A model generated the notes under the pieces. The model saw only the letters and a list, made by a program, of their open reading frames with translations, did not search any database and was not told the DNA's origin. From an uncultured Acetatifactor sp. (GTDB lineage: Bacteria; Bacillota; Clostridia; Lachnospirales; Lachnospiraceae), in assembly GCA_910587755.1 (NCBI GenBank), contig CAJUNZ010000059.1, positions 1 to 17,755 of the forward strand: DNA of 17,755 bases, written 5' to 3'. This document shows positions 5,772-14,292 of this stretch, piece by piece (positions within the stretch are counted from its first letter, which is position 1; the number at the start of each line of letters is the position of its first letter). The translations under genes were made by a program, and so were the position numbers.

Positions 5772-8700
5772 TCAGTAACTGACCTTCAGGGTCTTGATCT
5801 CAAAGGGCCGGAAGTTAAGCGCAGGCTGCTGCACAGAGCCCAGATCCTCCTGCACTTCCTCCAGCATATTGGCCACGGCCACATTTTTCACCGGAATGCC
5901 GAAGTTCAGGGTGACGGTATCCGCCGCGCCCTCCGCCTCGTACAGGCGCAGGATAAAGTCCCTGGTGCGGGCCTGGTTCCCTGCTTTCTCCTCCAGAGGC
6001 TTTACTGTCTCCACAATCACATGACCGCTGTCCAGCGTCACCAGGCTGTCCATGGGCAGGCTTCCCTCCACCAGAAGGGGCTCCACATTGCGCAGGTATG
6101 CGGGCTGAATCACGCTCTCCGCGGCGAACCCTCTCATGTGGGGCAGGAAGGAGTAAGTACATTCATGGACGCCCTTGTCCCCCCTGAAGTCGGGCATACA
6201 GCCCCCTTTGTGCAGGGACAGGCGCATCTGGCCGTCCTTCACACTGATGCCGTACTTACAGTCGTTCAGCACCGCCACCCCGTAGCGGGTTTCGGACAGA
6301 TCCGTGTACTTGTGGTTGGACACTTCAAATTTGGCCTTCTCAATCACCGTGTTGCGGTTAGTCACTCTGTGGATGCAGCCAAACTGCACCTCCTGGCTGG
6401 CGTAATCCGCCTGGATGGAAGTGTCAAAGGCCGCCTTCAGGAAGCGGTGGTCATCCTGCCAGTCCATCCTGGTCTCAAAGACCACTTCCGGAGAGTGGGC
6501 ATAGAATATCACATCCTGCTCCAGAGTGGACTTGGCGCTCAGACGGTAGCTGTTCCGGATCCGGTACTCCACCGGCCCGTCCGCCACCACCTGGGAGGAG
6601 AGCAGACAGGCGCTGTCACGGAATTTGCACTCGTAATCTGCGTCCACATCCCAGTTGTCCCATCCCAGGGACACTTCCTCCGCCATAAGCAGCGTGTTGA
6701 GCCCGTAGCCCGGCCCCCGCAGCTGCCGGCCATTTCGCCTGTCCACAAAGGATTCCATGTACCCCTTTTCATTGAACTCCACCCTGGCCAGAGGAGTCTC
6801 CAGGACACTGCCCTGAGCGGTAAAGGGAGACTGCTCCTGTCCGTGCTCCTGGGTCAGCTCAAGAACAGCGCTGCCAAAAGCGGGGATCACCACCCCCTGC
6901 ACTGCCAGCTTCCTGACGCCGTCCATGTCCTCCACCACCTGCTGAGGGTAGTCCCCTTTTACATAAAAGCCCTGGAAAGGCAGGTACACCACATCCTCCC
7001 TGGGGAAGGAAAGGGTATTCACCAGCGTGACAGTCCTTCCTGCGCCGGAGGTCTCCCCGGAAGTCTGGGCCTTTGCCTCCAGAAGGCTCCTGGACATTCT
7101 GCCCGCCTCCTCTATGATATGGCCCACCGCGCTGATAGCCTCGTCGTGAGCCCTGGGAATACAGGTTCCCGGAAGGATATCGTGAAACTGGTTCACCAGC
7201 ATCTCCTCTGTGAGAGGATCTATCTTCTCCGCCGACGCCGCCGCGTCCCTGTCCACCGCATCCCGCACTGTGAGGTATTCCAGATCCCGCAGGGCAAACT
7301 CTGCCTTCCTGTTGTTCCTCTTGATCACATGCTGGTTGGTCAGGGTGCCCCGATGCAGCTCCAGGTAAAGCTCCCCACTGTAGACGGAAGGGTCCACCAG
7401 ACTCTCCTCCAGCTGCTCCATAAATTGGCTCACGGTAGTGTGGGAAGTCCTGGGCATTCCCTCCAGATCCTTCAGGCGCCTTGCCACCTCGATCATACCG
7501 AATTCCGGGCCGCCGCCCCCGTCCCCGAAGCCATAGGAGATCAGGCGCATTCTGCTCACCGCCCTCTCCTGTATGGTGTTGCTGCCCTTCTCCAAAAGAT
7601 TCTCCTTCAGGGCCGCAGGATCCGGCCAGATATGGGTGCGGTTAAAATGCACCAGAACCCGGGAGCCGTCAATGCCCTTCCAGTAGAAGGTGTCATAGGG
7701 AAATACATTGGTGTCATTCCACGCCATCTTCGTGGTGAGGAAATATTTTATGCCGCAGCCCTGCATGATCTGAGGCAGGGAAGCGCTGTAGCCAAAGGTG
7801 TCCGGAAGCCAGAAGGCGTCGGAGGTATAGTTAAAATTCTCCCTGGTAAACTTCTGTCCCCACACAAACTGGCGCACCATGTACTCCCCGGAGGGAATAT
7901 TGCAGTCGCACTCAATCCACACACCCCCGTTGGGCTCATAACGCCCCTCCGCCACACGCTTTTTCATATCCTCAAACAGATCCGGATACATTCTTTTGAT
8001 AATGTCGCTGTGATAGGCAGAGCTCTGCACAAAGGTGTATTCCGGATACTGATCCATCAGATTCATCTGGTTGGCATAGGTTCTGGCGCACTTTTTCTCC
8101 GTCTCTCCCCTGTGCCACAGCCAGGCCGTGTCCATGTGGGAGTGGCCGATAAGCCCTGCGTAGGGAGCGGAGGCTGAATTTGCGGCCTGCAGCACCTGTT
8201 TCAGAATCCTGTCCGCCTGCCGGATCTGCTCCCGGAACACTCCCTCTTCCTCGTTCTCAAAATCGTAGGAGATCAGCTCGTGGATCTGCAGCAGAGCCTG
8301 CACAAAGTCTGCCCGCCGGAAACTCTTGTCCTCCAGGGCTTTCACCATCCCGTTGGCCACTCTCAGATCAAAGTAGAACTCCGCCAGCTCTTCGTCCTTC
8401 AGGCAGATGTCCGCAGGGTGATAGACAATCTTATAAGTCTTCCGGGCCTCCACCAGGAAAGGCTGGGTGCCCTTGATATAGTGGTTTGCATAATATTCCA
8501 GGGCAATATCAATCTGCTCGCCCCCATGAACCCCCTGCCGGAGCATATCGCAGTAGTGGTTGCCATGGCTGTGCACAATGAACTTGGCAGCAAAATTCCC
8601 GTAGGGCTTTCCGTCCACCCACAGCATCCCCTCATATCCCCTGGCTCTGGGATATATGTACAGGGTCTTCCCGTCCAGATTCTCCGGCACGGTGTACGCC

Positions 8701-8915
8701 CCTTTGAACCAGCAGTAGATTCCCTGGCCTTCAAAGACGGTGCCGTCCGTACACTCCGTAAAGCATGCCTCCTCCGGCACGCTGTGGTGGCTTCCGTCGG
8801 TCAGAAAGGCCTTCATGGGCACGGTGTCCACCACCTTAAAAAGCCTGGGCTCCAGCATCTCCTCCAGACGCTTCAGCTTGCCGAACATTCTGTCCAGCTG
8901 CATTTCAGTATACAT
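5772..8915 (-). CDS. GH38 alpha-mannosidase
   Basis: Glycoside hydrolase family 38 alpha-mannosidase, 1047 residues, the usual bacterial length. An N-terminal region of about 250 residues precedes the catalytic domain. The zinc-binding motif GHSHMDTAWLW gives ligands His260 and Asp262. The nucleophile is Asp372 in FWLPDTFGYS, and VNQFHDILPGT carries the later zinc-binding His. A long beta-rich C-terminal half follows, ending in NFRPFEIKTLKVSY. There is no signal peptide, so it should act in the cytoplasm on mannosides or trimmed N-glycan pieces that have been imported. The start is fixed by AGGAGG about 8 bases upstream of the ATG. It is the last gene after the two large lipoproteins but has its own extended -10 promoter. 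Exact linkage preference (alpha-1,2/1,3/1,6) cannot be told. I leave the symbol empty because naming varies. Confidence 0.93.
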   Translation of the reverse strand: MYTEMQLDRMFGKLKRLEEMLEPRLFKVVDTVPMKAFLTDGSHHSVPEEACFTECTDGTVFEGQGIYCWFKGAYTVPENLDGKTLYIYPRARGYEGMLWVDGKPYGNFAAKFIVHSHGNHYCDMLRQGVHGGEQIDIALEYYANHYIKGTQPFLVEARKTYKIVYHPADICLKDEELAEFYFDLRVANGMVKALEDKSFRRADFVQALLQIHELISYDFENEEEGVFREQIRQADRILKQVLQAANSASAPYAGLIGHSHMDTAWLWHRGETEKKCARTYANQMNLMDQYPEYTFVQSSAYHSDIIKRMYPDLFEDMKKRVAEGRYEPNGGVWIECDCNIPSGEYMVRQFVWGQKFTRENFNYTSDAFWLPDTFGYSASLPQIMQGCGIKYFLTTKMAWNDTNVFPYDTFYWKGIDGSRVLVHFNRTHIWPDPAALKENLLEKGSNTIQERAVSRMRLISYGFGDGGGGPEFGMIEVARRLKDLEGMPRTSHTTVSQFMEQLEESLVDPSVYSGELYLELHRGTLTNQHVIKRNNRKAEFALRDLEYLTVRDAVDRDAAASAEKIDPLTEEMLVNQFHDILPGTCIPRAHDEAISAVGHIIEEAGRMSRSLLEAKAQTSGETSGAGRTVTLVNTLSFPREDVVYLPFQGFYVKGDYPQQVVEDMDGVRKLAVQGVVIPAFGSAVLELTQEHGQEQSPFTAQGSVLETPLARVEFNEKGYMESFVDRRNGRQLRGPGYGLNTLLMAEEVSLGWDNWDVDADYECKFRDSACLLSSQVVADGPVEYRIRNSYRLSAKSTLEQDVIFYAHSPEVVFETRMDWQDDHRFLKAAFDTSIQADYASQEVQFGCIHRVTNRNTVIEKAKFEVSNHKYTDLSETRYGVAVLNDCKYGISVKDGQMRLSLHKGGCMPDFRGDKGVHECTYSFLPHMRGFAAESVIQPAYLRNVEPLLVEGSLPMDSLVTLDSGHVIVETVKPLEEKAGNQARTRDFILRLYEAEGAADTVTLNFGIPVKNVAVANMLEEVQEDLGSVQQPALNFRPFEIKTLKVSY

Positions 8916-9055
8916 TCCTCTTCCTCCTGTTATTCCTCCACGGGATATATGATCCCCTTTATGGCGGGCCCCTTTCCTGCCCTCTTTCCAGTCCGGGCTT
9001 AAGGGCTGCCTCCCTGCCTTTTTTCCAGGACCCTTTTTCCGTGAAAATGTACTTC

Positions 9056-9061
9056 ATTATA
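9056..9061 (-). promoter_or_regulatory. Extended -10 promoter of the alpha-mannosidase gene
   Basis: On the minus strand TGGTATAAT is a perfect extended -10 element (TGnTATAAT). The -35 region 17 bases further up (TTCCTT) is poor, which extended -10 promoters tolerate. The predicted start near 9049 gives a leader of about 130 bases, rich in GGG and GGA runs, with no riboswitch I can recognise. Confidence 0.65.
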
Positions 9062-9130
9062 CCATTTTCCCGGCCAGAAAGGAAGCCGTCAGGAGACTTT
9101 TTGCGAATGAATCGTTCAAGCTTCCGTCAG

Positions 9131-11443
9131 CTACAAACTCTCCTGCACCAGGGCCGACACCCTGTTTTGAACTACATGCACAGCTTCTTCCAAAGACTTG
9201 TCCCCATTCAGAAAGGGCGCTGTCTCCTCCATGATAATCTCAAAAATTTCACTGTGGATATGGGGCTTTGGGGTAAAATCCAGCTGCTCCAAAAATTCCA
9301 GCAGAATGTCCGCCCGCTCTTTCTCCATATAGTAATACGGGATTTCTTCCCCATCCACATACTGGAACTGGCGGGGCCTTATCCTGGATTCGTTCCAGTG
9401 CTCCACCCACTGACCATTCTCCATAACCCAGAAATGCTCGTAAATCAGAATCTCTCCATTCTCGTCCCTGTCATACAGAGGCTCGGTCTCCTCCTCTATA
9501 TCCTGATACAGAACATCCCGACGGCTGGAAAAACTGCCAAAAGGATCCTGCTCCTGGCGGGTAAGGAAAAATTCCAGGAAATCCCAGGCCTGGTCCCGGC
9601 TGCCGGAGCGGGATACAATGGCCACGGCATTGTTCCCTCCTGCGCCATAAGAAGGAGTCCCGTCTTTTGTGGGGCAGCCTATCAGGGTAAAGGGTTCGTC
9701 CCAGTCATAGGTCATGAGGGCATAGTGCCTGGGAGAATCCACATATTTTCTGACCAGAAGCATATCCGCCGGAACAACCCCATAGGAATAATCCATCCCC
9801 TCTTCATAACTCAAGTAGATATTCCTTGTGTGCTCCTGCATCCAGCGGATCAGACTGCAGAACTCAGGGCTGTCAAAGCTGCATGCCCCTGTCTCCCAGT
9901 TGATAAATTCCTCCAGAATATATGACCGCAGCAGATTTTCAAGAGCATACTCAAAGCTTCCGCTGTTCAGAAGCCTGCTGTCAGGATACTTTTCCGTCAG
10001 CGCCATCAGGTCTTCCAGAGTCCAGCCGGCACTGCTGCCCACCTGAGAAGTCCTCCCCAAAAGGGACGTGAAATAGAAACTGTCGGGAATGCCGTACAGT
10101 TTTTCGTCTATGGTAAACCCGTCCAGAATACTTTCCAGAAAATCTTCTCTCTTCAGAACACTGCTTTTCTCCAGGTAAAGGTTCAGATCCTCCAGCAGCT
10201 GTTTTTGAGCATACTTTGTAATATCCAGACCGGACAGATCCAAAAGATCAGGAGGATTTCCGGAGACCAGGGCTCCATCCAGGCGCGCAAGTTCTTCCTC
10301 TCCCTCATAGATGTCTAAAATTATATGGCATTTATCGTTGCTTTGATTGTATTCGGCCAGGGCTTCATCCAGTCCCGACCAGGATCTGGTTGTGGCCAGA
10401 ACCAGAATCTCCTTCTGGGGCAAATCTTCCAGGGGGGTTTTGGTCAGGAAAAACAGCGCGTCTTCGCCCGGGGCCCCAAAGAAAAAATAATGGGCCAGCA
10501 GGGTATCCGGGGATGTCTCCACAACAGCGCTGACATCTTTGATCAGACTGCTGTCCCCCCATCTCAGTTTTTCCTTCCAGACTCCCTCGTCCGCGCTGTA
10601 CTGGTACAGGATTCCGTCCTCTTTGTTGCACAGCAGTCCGGAACTGCTGCTGTAAAATGTCCCGCTCATGTCCTTCAGGATCCCGTCCCTTCTGGCCAGC
10701 TGAAAAGAATCCTCCTGTGTGATCTCATAGAGAGTCGAAAGAGTATAAGTGCCCCCGCCGGAAAGATAGTAAATGCTGCTTCCGTCCGTGAGCAGCTGCT
10801 CTCTCCCATATTCATCCTGGGGCCGGTACTCCTCCGTGGACAGAACGGCAAGAAGATTCCCCTCCGAATCCATAACATGGATCCCCTCCTGGACCAGCAG
10901 AAAGACCTGTCCCTCCTGGCTGACGGCCAGGAGGGAGGCAGTATTCATCAGAGGACTGACACCGGGCAGTTCTGATCTACCGACAACGGTCCCGTCCTGT
11001 GACAATCTAACCAGACTGCAGTCTTCAGGCACCATGTTCCAGTCCGCATTATAGGTGAAATTCTGAATAAAACAGTAAATCCCCCCATCCTTGTCAAAGG
11101 TATAATCTACAACCCCGGAACCGTCAGTCCCCGCAAAAATATGCTCCTGGCTGGCGAAAGAAATTTTCTCTCCCAGCGGAACCCTGTACAGAGACCTGTT
11201 AATAAGATAATACAGGTATGTACCGTCAGACCGAAAATTGTCGGGAGGATACTCTGAAACCGGCGGAGCAAGCCTCTCCGCCACATACAGGAAACCATTC
11301 GTCCCCAAGGTGGGTTTCTCCCAGGTATCGCCGCAGGCGGTCAAAAGACAGACAAACACCGGCAGCAGGCACAGAAGCCGCCTGATACCAGACAAACCCG
11401 GCTTTTTTTCACCAAAACCAGTTGCTGGCAAAATACTCATCAT
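9131..11443 (-). CDS. Large lipoprotein: beta-rich N-terminal domain plus extracellular solute-binding domain (copy 1)
   Basis: A 770-residue exported lipoprotein. A basic N-terminus and hydrophobic segment end in the lipobox LLTAC, with lipidated Cys37. Residues about 42-335 are rich in short beta strands with repeated DGxxY/LYY-type units (RSDGTYLYYL, DKDGGIYCFI, TDGSSIYYL), suggesting a propeller-like domain. From about 345 a family-1 type solute-binding domain begins (KEILVLATTRSW, then EGEEELARLDGALVSGNPPDLLDLSGLDITKYAQ). The start is the first ATG of an ATGATG pair, 5 bases after GGAGG; an upstream TTG in frame overlaps that ribosome site and is rejected. It is a co-linear paralogue of the next gene upstream, 36 bases away, so the two form a tandem duplication. 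No permease genes adjoin. Binding of a carbohydrate is likely from the family, and the neighbouring mannosidase hints at mannosides. Confidence 0.85.
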   Translation of the reverse strand: MMSILPATGFGEKKPGLSGIRRLLCLLPVFVCLLTACGDTWEKPTLGTNGFLYVAERLAPPVSEYPPDNFRSDGTYLYYLINRSLYRVPLGEKISFASQEHIFAGTDGSGVVDYTFDKDGGIYCFIQNFTYNADWNMVPEDCSLVRLSQDGTVVGRSELPGVSPLMNTASLLAVSQEGQVFLLVQEGIHVMDSEGNLLAVLSTEEYRPQDEYGREQLLTDGSSIYYLSGGGTYTLSTLYEITQEDSFQLARRDGILKDMSGTFYSSSSGLLCNKEDGILYQYSADEGVWKEKLRWGDSSLIKDVSAVVETSPDTLLAHYFFFGAPGEDALFFLTKTPLEDLPQKEILVLATTRSWSGLDEALAEYNQSNDKCHIILDIYEGEEELARLDGALVSGNPPDLLDLSGLDITKYAQKQLLEDLNLYLEKSSVLKREDFLESILDGFTIDEKLYGIPDSFYFTSLLGRTSQVGSSAGWTLEDLMALTEKYPDSRLLNSGSFEYALENLLRSYILEEFINWETGACSFDSPEFCSLIRWMQEHTRNIYLSYEEGMDYSYGVVPADMLLVRKYVDSPRHYALMTYDWDEPFTLIGCPTKDGTPSYGAGGNNAVAIVSRSGSRDQAWDFLEFFLTRQEQDPFGSFSSRRDVLYQDIEEETEPLYDRDENGEILIYEHFWVMENGQWVEHWNESRIRPRQFQYVDGEEIPYYYMEKERADILLEFLEQLDFTPKPHIHSEIFEIIMEETAPFLNGDKSLEEAVHVVQNRVSALVQESL

Positions 11444-11479
11444 TTGTTCCTCCAAAATTTTATTTCCCTTGGAAACAGG

Positions 11480-13840
11480 CTACAGATTCTCCTGTACCAG
11501 GGCCGATACTCTGTTCTGGATCACATCCGTCACCTCCTCCAGGGACTTGTCCCCGGTAAGAAACGGCGCGCTCTCCTCCATAATGATGCTGATGATATCA
11601 TTATCAAGCTGCGGCCTGGGGGTAAAGTCAATGTTACCCAAAAGCTCCATCAGAATGTCCCCCTGCTCCTGCTCCATATTGTAATAGGCAACCTCTTCTC
11701 CGTTGATATTCAGAAACTGGCGGGCCTTTACCCATGGCTCATTTCTATGTTCCACCATCTGGCCATTCTCTTTTGTCCAGAATTGTTCATAGATAACGAT
11801 CTCGCCATTCTCATCCCTTTCATACAGGGGCTCCATCTCCTCTTTCACATCCTGCTCCAGAATATCTCTTCGGCTGGAAAAGTAAAAGAAGTTTTCCTTT
11901 TCTCCGGAGAGGAAAAACTCCAAAAACTGCCAGGCAAGCTCCTGGTGCCTGGAGCCGGATACAATGCCCAGGGCATCGGACGTGTTCATCCTGTAACAGG
12001 GATGCCCGTCCTTCGTGGGATAGCCTATGAATGTGACAGGTTCGTCCCACTTGTATGTCTGAAGAGCATAATCCCTGGGATTGAGAATATTTTCTCTGAT
12101 CAGCAGCATGTCCGCCGGAACCACACCGCCAGCATAATCAACGCTCTCATCGTAAGACAGATAGATATTTTTTGTGTGCTCCTGTATCCACCGGACCAGG
12201 CTGCTAAACTCCTCCCCGTCGAAACTGCAGATCCCCGTGTCCCAGTTGATAAACTCTTCCAATATGTAATCACACAACAGGAAATTCAGAACATACTCAT
12301 AATTATTCCTGTCCAGAAGCCTGCTGTCAGGATATTCTGCGGTCAGCGTCATCAGCTCCTCCATGGTCCATCCAAGGCCGCTGCCCACCTGAGAAGTCCT
12401 TCCCAGGTAAGAGGAAAAGTAAAAGCCGCTGGGAATACAGTAGAGCTTTCCCTCCAGGGTATAGCCTTCCAGAATATTTGTCAGAAAATCTTCCCGGTTC
12501 AACACACTGCTGCCCTCCAGCCAGGGATTTAAGTCTGCCAGAAGCTGCTTTTGAGCATATTTTGTGATATCCAGCCAGGACAGGTCCAAAAGGTCGGGAG
12601 GATTGTCGGAGACCAGAGCACTGTCCAGACGCGCAAGCCCTTCCTCCCCCTCATAGATTTCCAGCTTGATATGGCACTGGTCATTCATCTGATTAAAAGC
12701 AGCCACATCATCGTCCAGGTCGGACCAGGAATTGGTAACGGCCAAAACCAGAATTTCTTTCTGGGGCAAGTCCTCCAGAGCAGTCCTGTCCAGACGGAAC
12801 AGCGCGGCATCGTTTCCTCCTCCATAGAAAAAATAATGAGCCAGAATGGTGTCCGGCGACGCCTCCATAACCGTGGAAGCGCCCTTGGCCAGGCTGCTGT
12901 CCCCCCAGTTCAACTTTTCCTTCCAGATCCCCTCCTCCGCGCTGTACTGGTACAGGGTTCCGTTCTCATGGTCGCACAGCAGTCCGGAGACGCCGCTGTA
13001 AAAACTTCCCGTCATATCCTGAACTATTTCGTCCCTTCTCACCAGCTGAAAGGAGGGGGCCTTTTTGCCCTCTGCGGTATCTTCCTCTGTGATCTCATAT
13101 ACAGCAGGATTCGTTAAACTATTTTCAATGGACAGATAGAAAACCGCTCCATTTCCATCCGTCAGAAGCTGCTCCTTCCCTTGCTCCGTCCGGGGCCGGA
13201 AACTCTCTGTGGAAAGGACAGTGAGCAGATTTCCCTCCTGGTCTATAATGTTGATCCCCTCCTGGGTCAGCAGAAAGGACTGTCCCTCCAGATTCACGGC
13301 CAGGCAGGGAGTGGAGTTCAGCATAGTGTCGGCATCCGGAAGAGATGTCTGAAAGACAATGGTTCCGTCCTGCGTCATCCTGGTCAGCGTGCCTCCGTCG
13401 GGCACCATGGCCCATTCCGCGCCATAGGTCATATCCTGCACAAAATAGCAGATTCCACCTTCTCTCTCAATGACATAATCGGCAAAATAGGCATCGGAAG
13501 GCAGGGATACAAGAACCTTCTCATTCTCAAAGGACATCTCTTCCGCAAGGGAACTTCTATACAGATTGCCATCCATGACATAATACAGATATTCCCCGTC
13601 TGATTGGATCTTGTCTGCAGGGTACTGACCTTTCGACAGCGGGATCTGTTCCGCCACATACACAAAGCCATCTGTACCAAGGGTGGGGTTTTCTGAAGTG
13701 TCGCCGCAGGCGGTCAAAAGACAGAAAAGAAGTGGCAGAAGGCAGAAAAACAGCCCTCTGGCTCTGAAGATTTCCGATTCACGCAGGCTTCGAGGACAGT
13801 TCAGGCTCCCCGGGGGCCGCAGGTTTCTCAAATTTTTCAT
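11480..13840 (-). CDS. Large lipoprotein: beta-rich N-terminal domain plus extracellular solute-binding domain (copy 2)
   Basis: A 786-residue exported lipoprotein, first gene of its transcription unit. The signal ends in the lipobox LLTAC with Cys45, followed by GDTSENPTLGTDGFVYVAEQ, nearly the same as copy 1 after its Cys. The beta-rich domain runs to about 345 (units such as QSDGEYLYYVMDGNLYRSSL). The solute-binding domain follows, with QKEILVLAVTNSWSDLDDD, EGEEGLARLDSALVSDNPPD, GRTSQVGSGLGWTMEELMTL and a C-terminus close to copy 1 (DKSLEEVTDVIQNRVSALVQENL). The ATG at 13840 sits 5 bases after GGGAGG; the frame stays open to 13921 without a ribosome site. It carries a small insertion relative to copy 1 around ITEEDTAEGKKAPSFQL. 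The pair probably arose by local duplication and has diverged, so the two may bind different ligands. Confidence 0.86.
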   Translation of the reverse strand: MKNLRNLRPPGSLNCPRSLRESEIFRARGLFFCLLPLLFCLLTACGDTSENPTLGTDGFVYVAEQIPLSKGQYPADKIQSDGEYLYYVMDGNLYRSSLAEEMSFENEKVLVSLPSDAYFADYVIEREGGICYFVQDMTYGAEWAMVPDGGTLTRMTQDGTIVFQTSLPDADTMLNSTPCLAVNLEGQSFLLTQEGINIIDQEGNLLTVLSTESFRPRTEQGKEQLLTDGNGAVFYLSIENSLTNPAVYEITEEDTAEGKKAPSFQLVRRDEIVQDMTGSFYSGVSGLLCDHENGTLYQYSAEEGIWKEKLNWGDSSLAKGASTVMEASPDTILAHYFFYGGGNDAALFRLDRTALEDLPQKEILVLAVTNSWSDLDDDVAAFNQMNDQCHIKLEIYEGEEGLARLDSALVSDNPPDLLDLSWLDITKYAQKQLLADLNPWLEGSSVLNREDFLTNILEGYTLEGKLYCIPSGFYFSSYLGRTSQVGSGLGWTMEELMTLTAEYPDSRLLDRNNYEYVLNFLLCDYILEEFINWDTGICSFDGEEFSSLVRWIQEHTKNIYLSYDESVDYAGGVVPADMLLIRENILNPRDYALQTYKWDEPVTFIGYPTKDGHPCYRMNTSDALGIVSGSRHQELAWQFLEFFLSGEKENFFYFSSRRDILEQDVKEEMEPLYERDENGEIVIYEQFWTKENGQMVEHRNEPWVKARQFLNINGEEVAYYNMEQEQGDILMELLGNIDFTPRPQLDNDIISIIMEESAPFLTGDKSLEEVTDVIQNRVSALVQENL

Positions 13841-13935
13841 ATATCCCTCCCAAATTTCCGTTCCGTGAACATGCAGCCCGGAATTTCGCCGGGACATCCT
13901 CTTGGAGCTGTTCGGAACCACGCTTTATAGTAATA

Positions 13936-13964
13936 AGCATACCATATAAAAAGGGAGAAAGCAA
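13936..13964 (-). promoter_or_regulatory. Promoter of the lipoprotein pair
   Basis: On the minus strand -35 TTGCTT (13959-13964), a 17-base spacer and -10 TATGCT (13936-13941) with an upstream TG (TGGTATGCT) give a convincing sigma-70-type promoter. The predicted start near 13929 leaves a leader of about 90 bases before the ATG at 13840. An 8+8 inverted repeat abuts its upstream edge. Confidence 0.7.
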
Positions 13965-13981
13965 CCTTTGTATCAAAGGTT
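13963..13981. promoter_or_regulatory. Inverted repeat (candidate operator) at the lipoprotein promoter
   Basis: AACCTTTGTATCAAAGGTT has perfect 8-bp arms around a 3-base centre. It overlaps the outer two bases of the -35 box and extends upstream, a position that suits an activator or a repressor of the promoter. No regulator gene is adjacent and I cannot assign a family. Confidence 0.5.
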
Positions 13982-14226
13982 CTTCCCAGATTCCTGTACC
14001 ATGTCCCAGGAGTCTGCCGAGTCTCCCACTGTCACGCTGCTTCTGAGGAACGGCACGGCAGCCCCGTACCGCCCCGCTGTTCAGAGTCAGTGGAAACCAT
14101 CACTTCTTCAAATAACTCAGAGGTCAAAGCCGCTTCAATCGTATGTGTTATAAGAGGTTTTCCGCATAATTCTCATGCCGGTCTGTCCACACTGCTTTCC
14201 GACCCACAGCAAAATTTTCTGTTTGT
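13973..14226 (-). pseudogene. Decayed fragment of a CMP-sialic acid synthetase-like (NeuA-type cytidylyltransferase) gene
   Basis: Translating the minus strand gives pieces that line up with the N-terminus of acylneuraminate cytidylyltransferases. A GSESSVDRPA stretch stands where the family has the nucleotide-binding GSKG..DKNIR loop. ELCGKPLITHTIEAALTSEL and FEEVMVSTDSE follow, and after a frame change YGAAVPFLRSS...SADSWDMVQE. Three lesions are visible. The expected ATG is ACA, 5 bases after an intact GGGGAGG ribosome site (14232-14238). A TGA at 14173-14175 replaces what is usually an Arg codon. About seven codons plus frame are lost between STDSE and YGAAV (near 14073-14082). The remnant stops at TGA 13973-13975 after about 80 residues of a family of about 230, and its end overlaps the lipoprotein operator. 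Family members of the PseF/LegF type cannot be excluded. Confidence 0.75.
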
Positions 14227-14251
14227 ATTTTCCTCCCCTTAGGTTTATACT
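14223..14251 (+). promoter_or_regulatory. Promoter of the AAA-ATPase/nuclease-like gene
   Basis: TTGTAT (14223-14228), a 17-base spacer and TATACT (14246-14251) give a plausible promoter, with an A/T-rich stretch after it (TTATATTATATAAAAAAA) and then AGGAGG at 14279-14284. It overlaps the ribosome site and lost start of the NeuA relic on the other strand, so this small region once served two divergent genes. Confidence 0.5.
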
Positions 14252-14292
14252 GTCTTTAGTTATATTATATAAAAAAACAGGAGGTGCCGTTT

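Noticed and set aside
5652..8177. 841-residue plus-strand open frame opposite the mannosidase
   Set aside because: Impressive in length but antisense to GH38 coding sequence with zinc and nucleophile motifs. The product is a His-, Leu- and Pro-rich shadow, and it also crosses the terminator hairpin.
13841..13921. Longer N-terminus for lipoprotein copy 2
   Set aside because: The added residues would put a polar stretch before the signal peptide, with no ribosome site at 13921. GGGAGG precedes the ATG at 13840.
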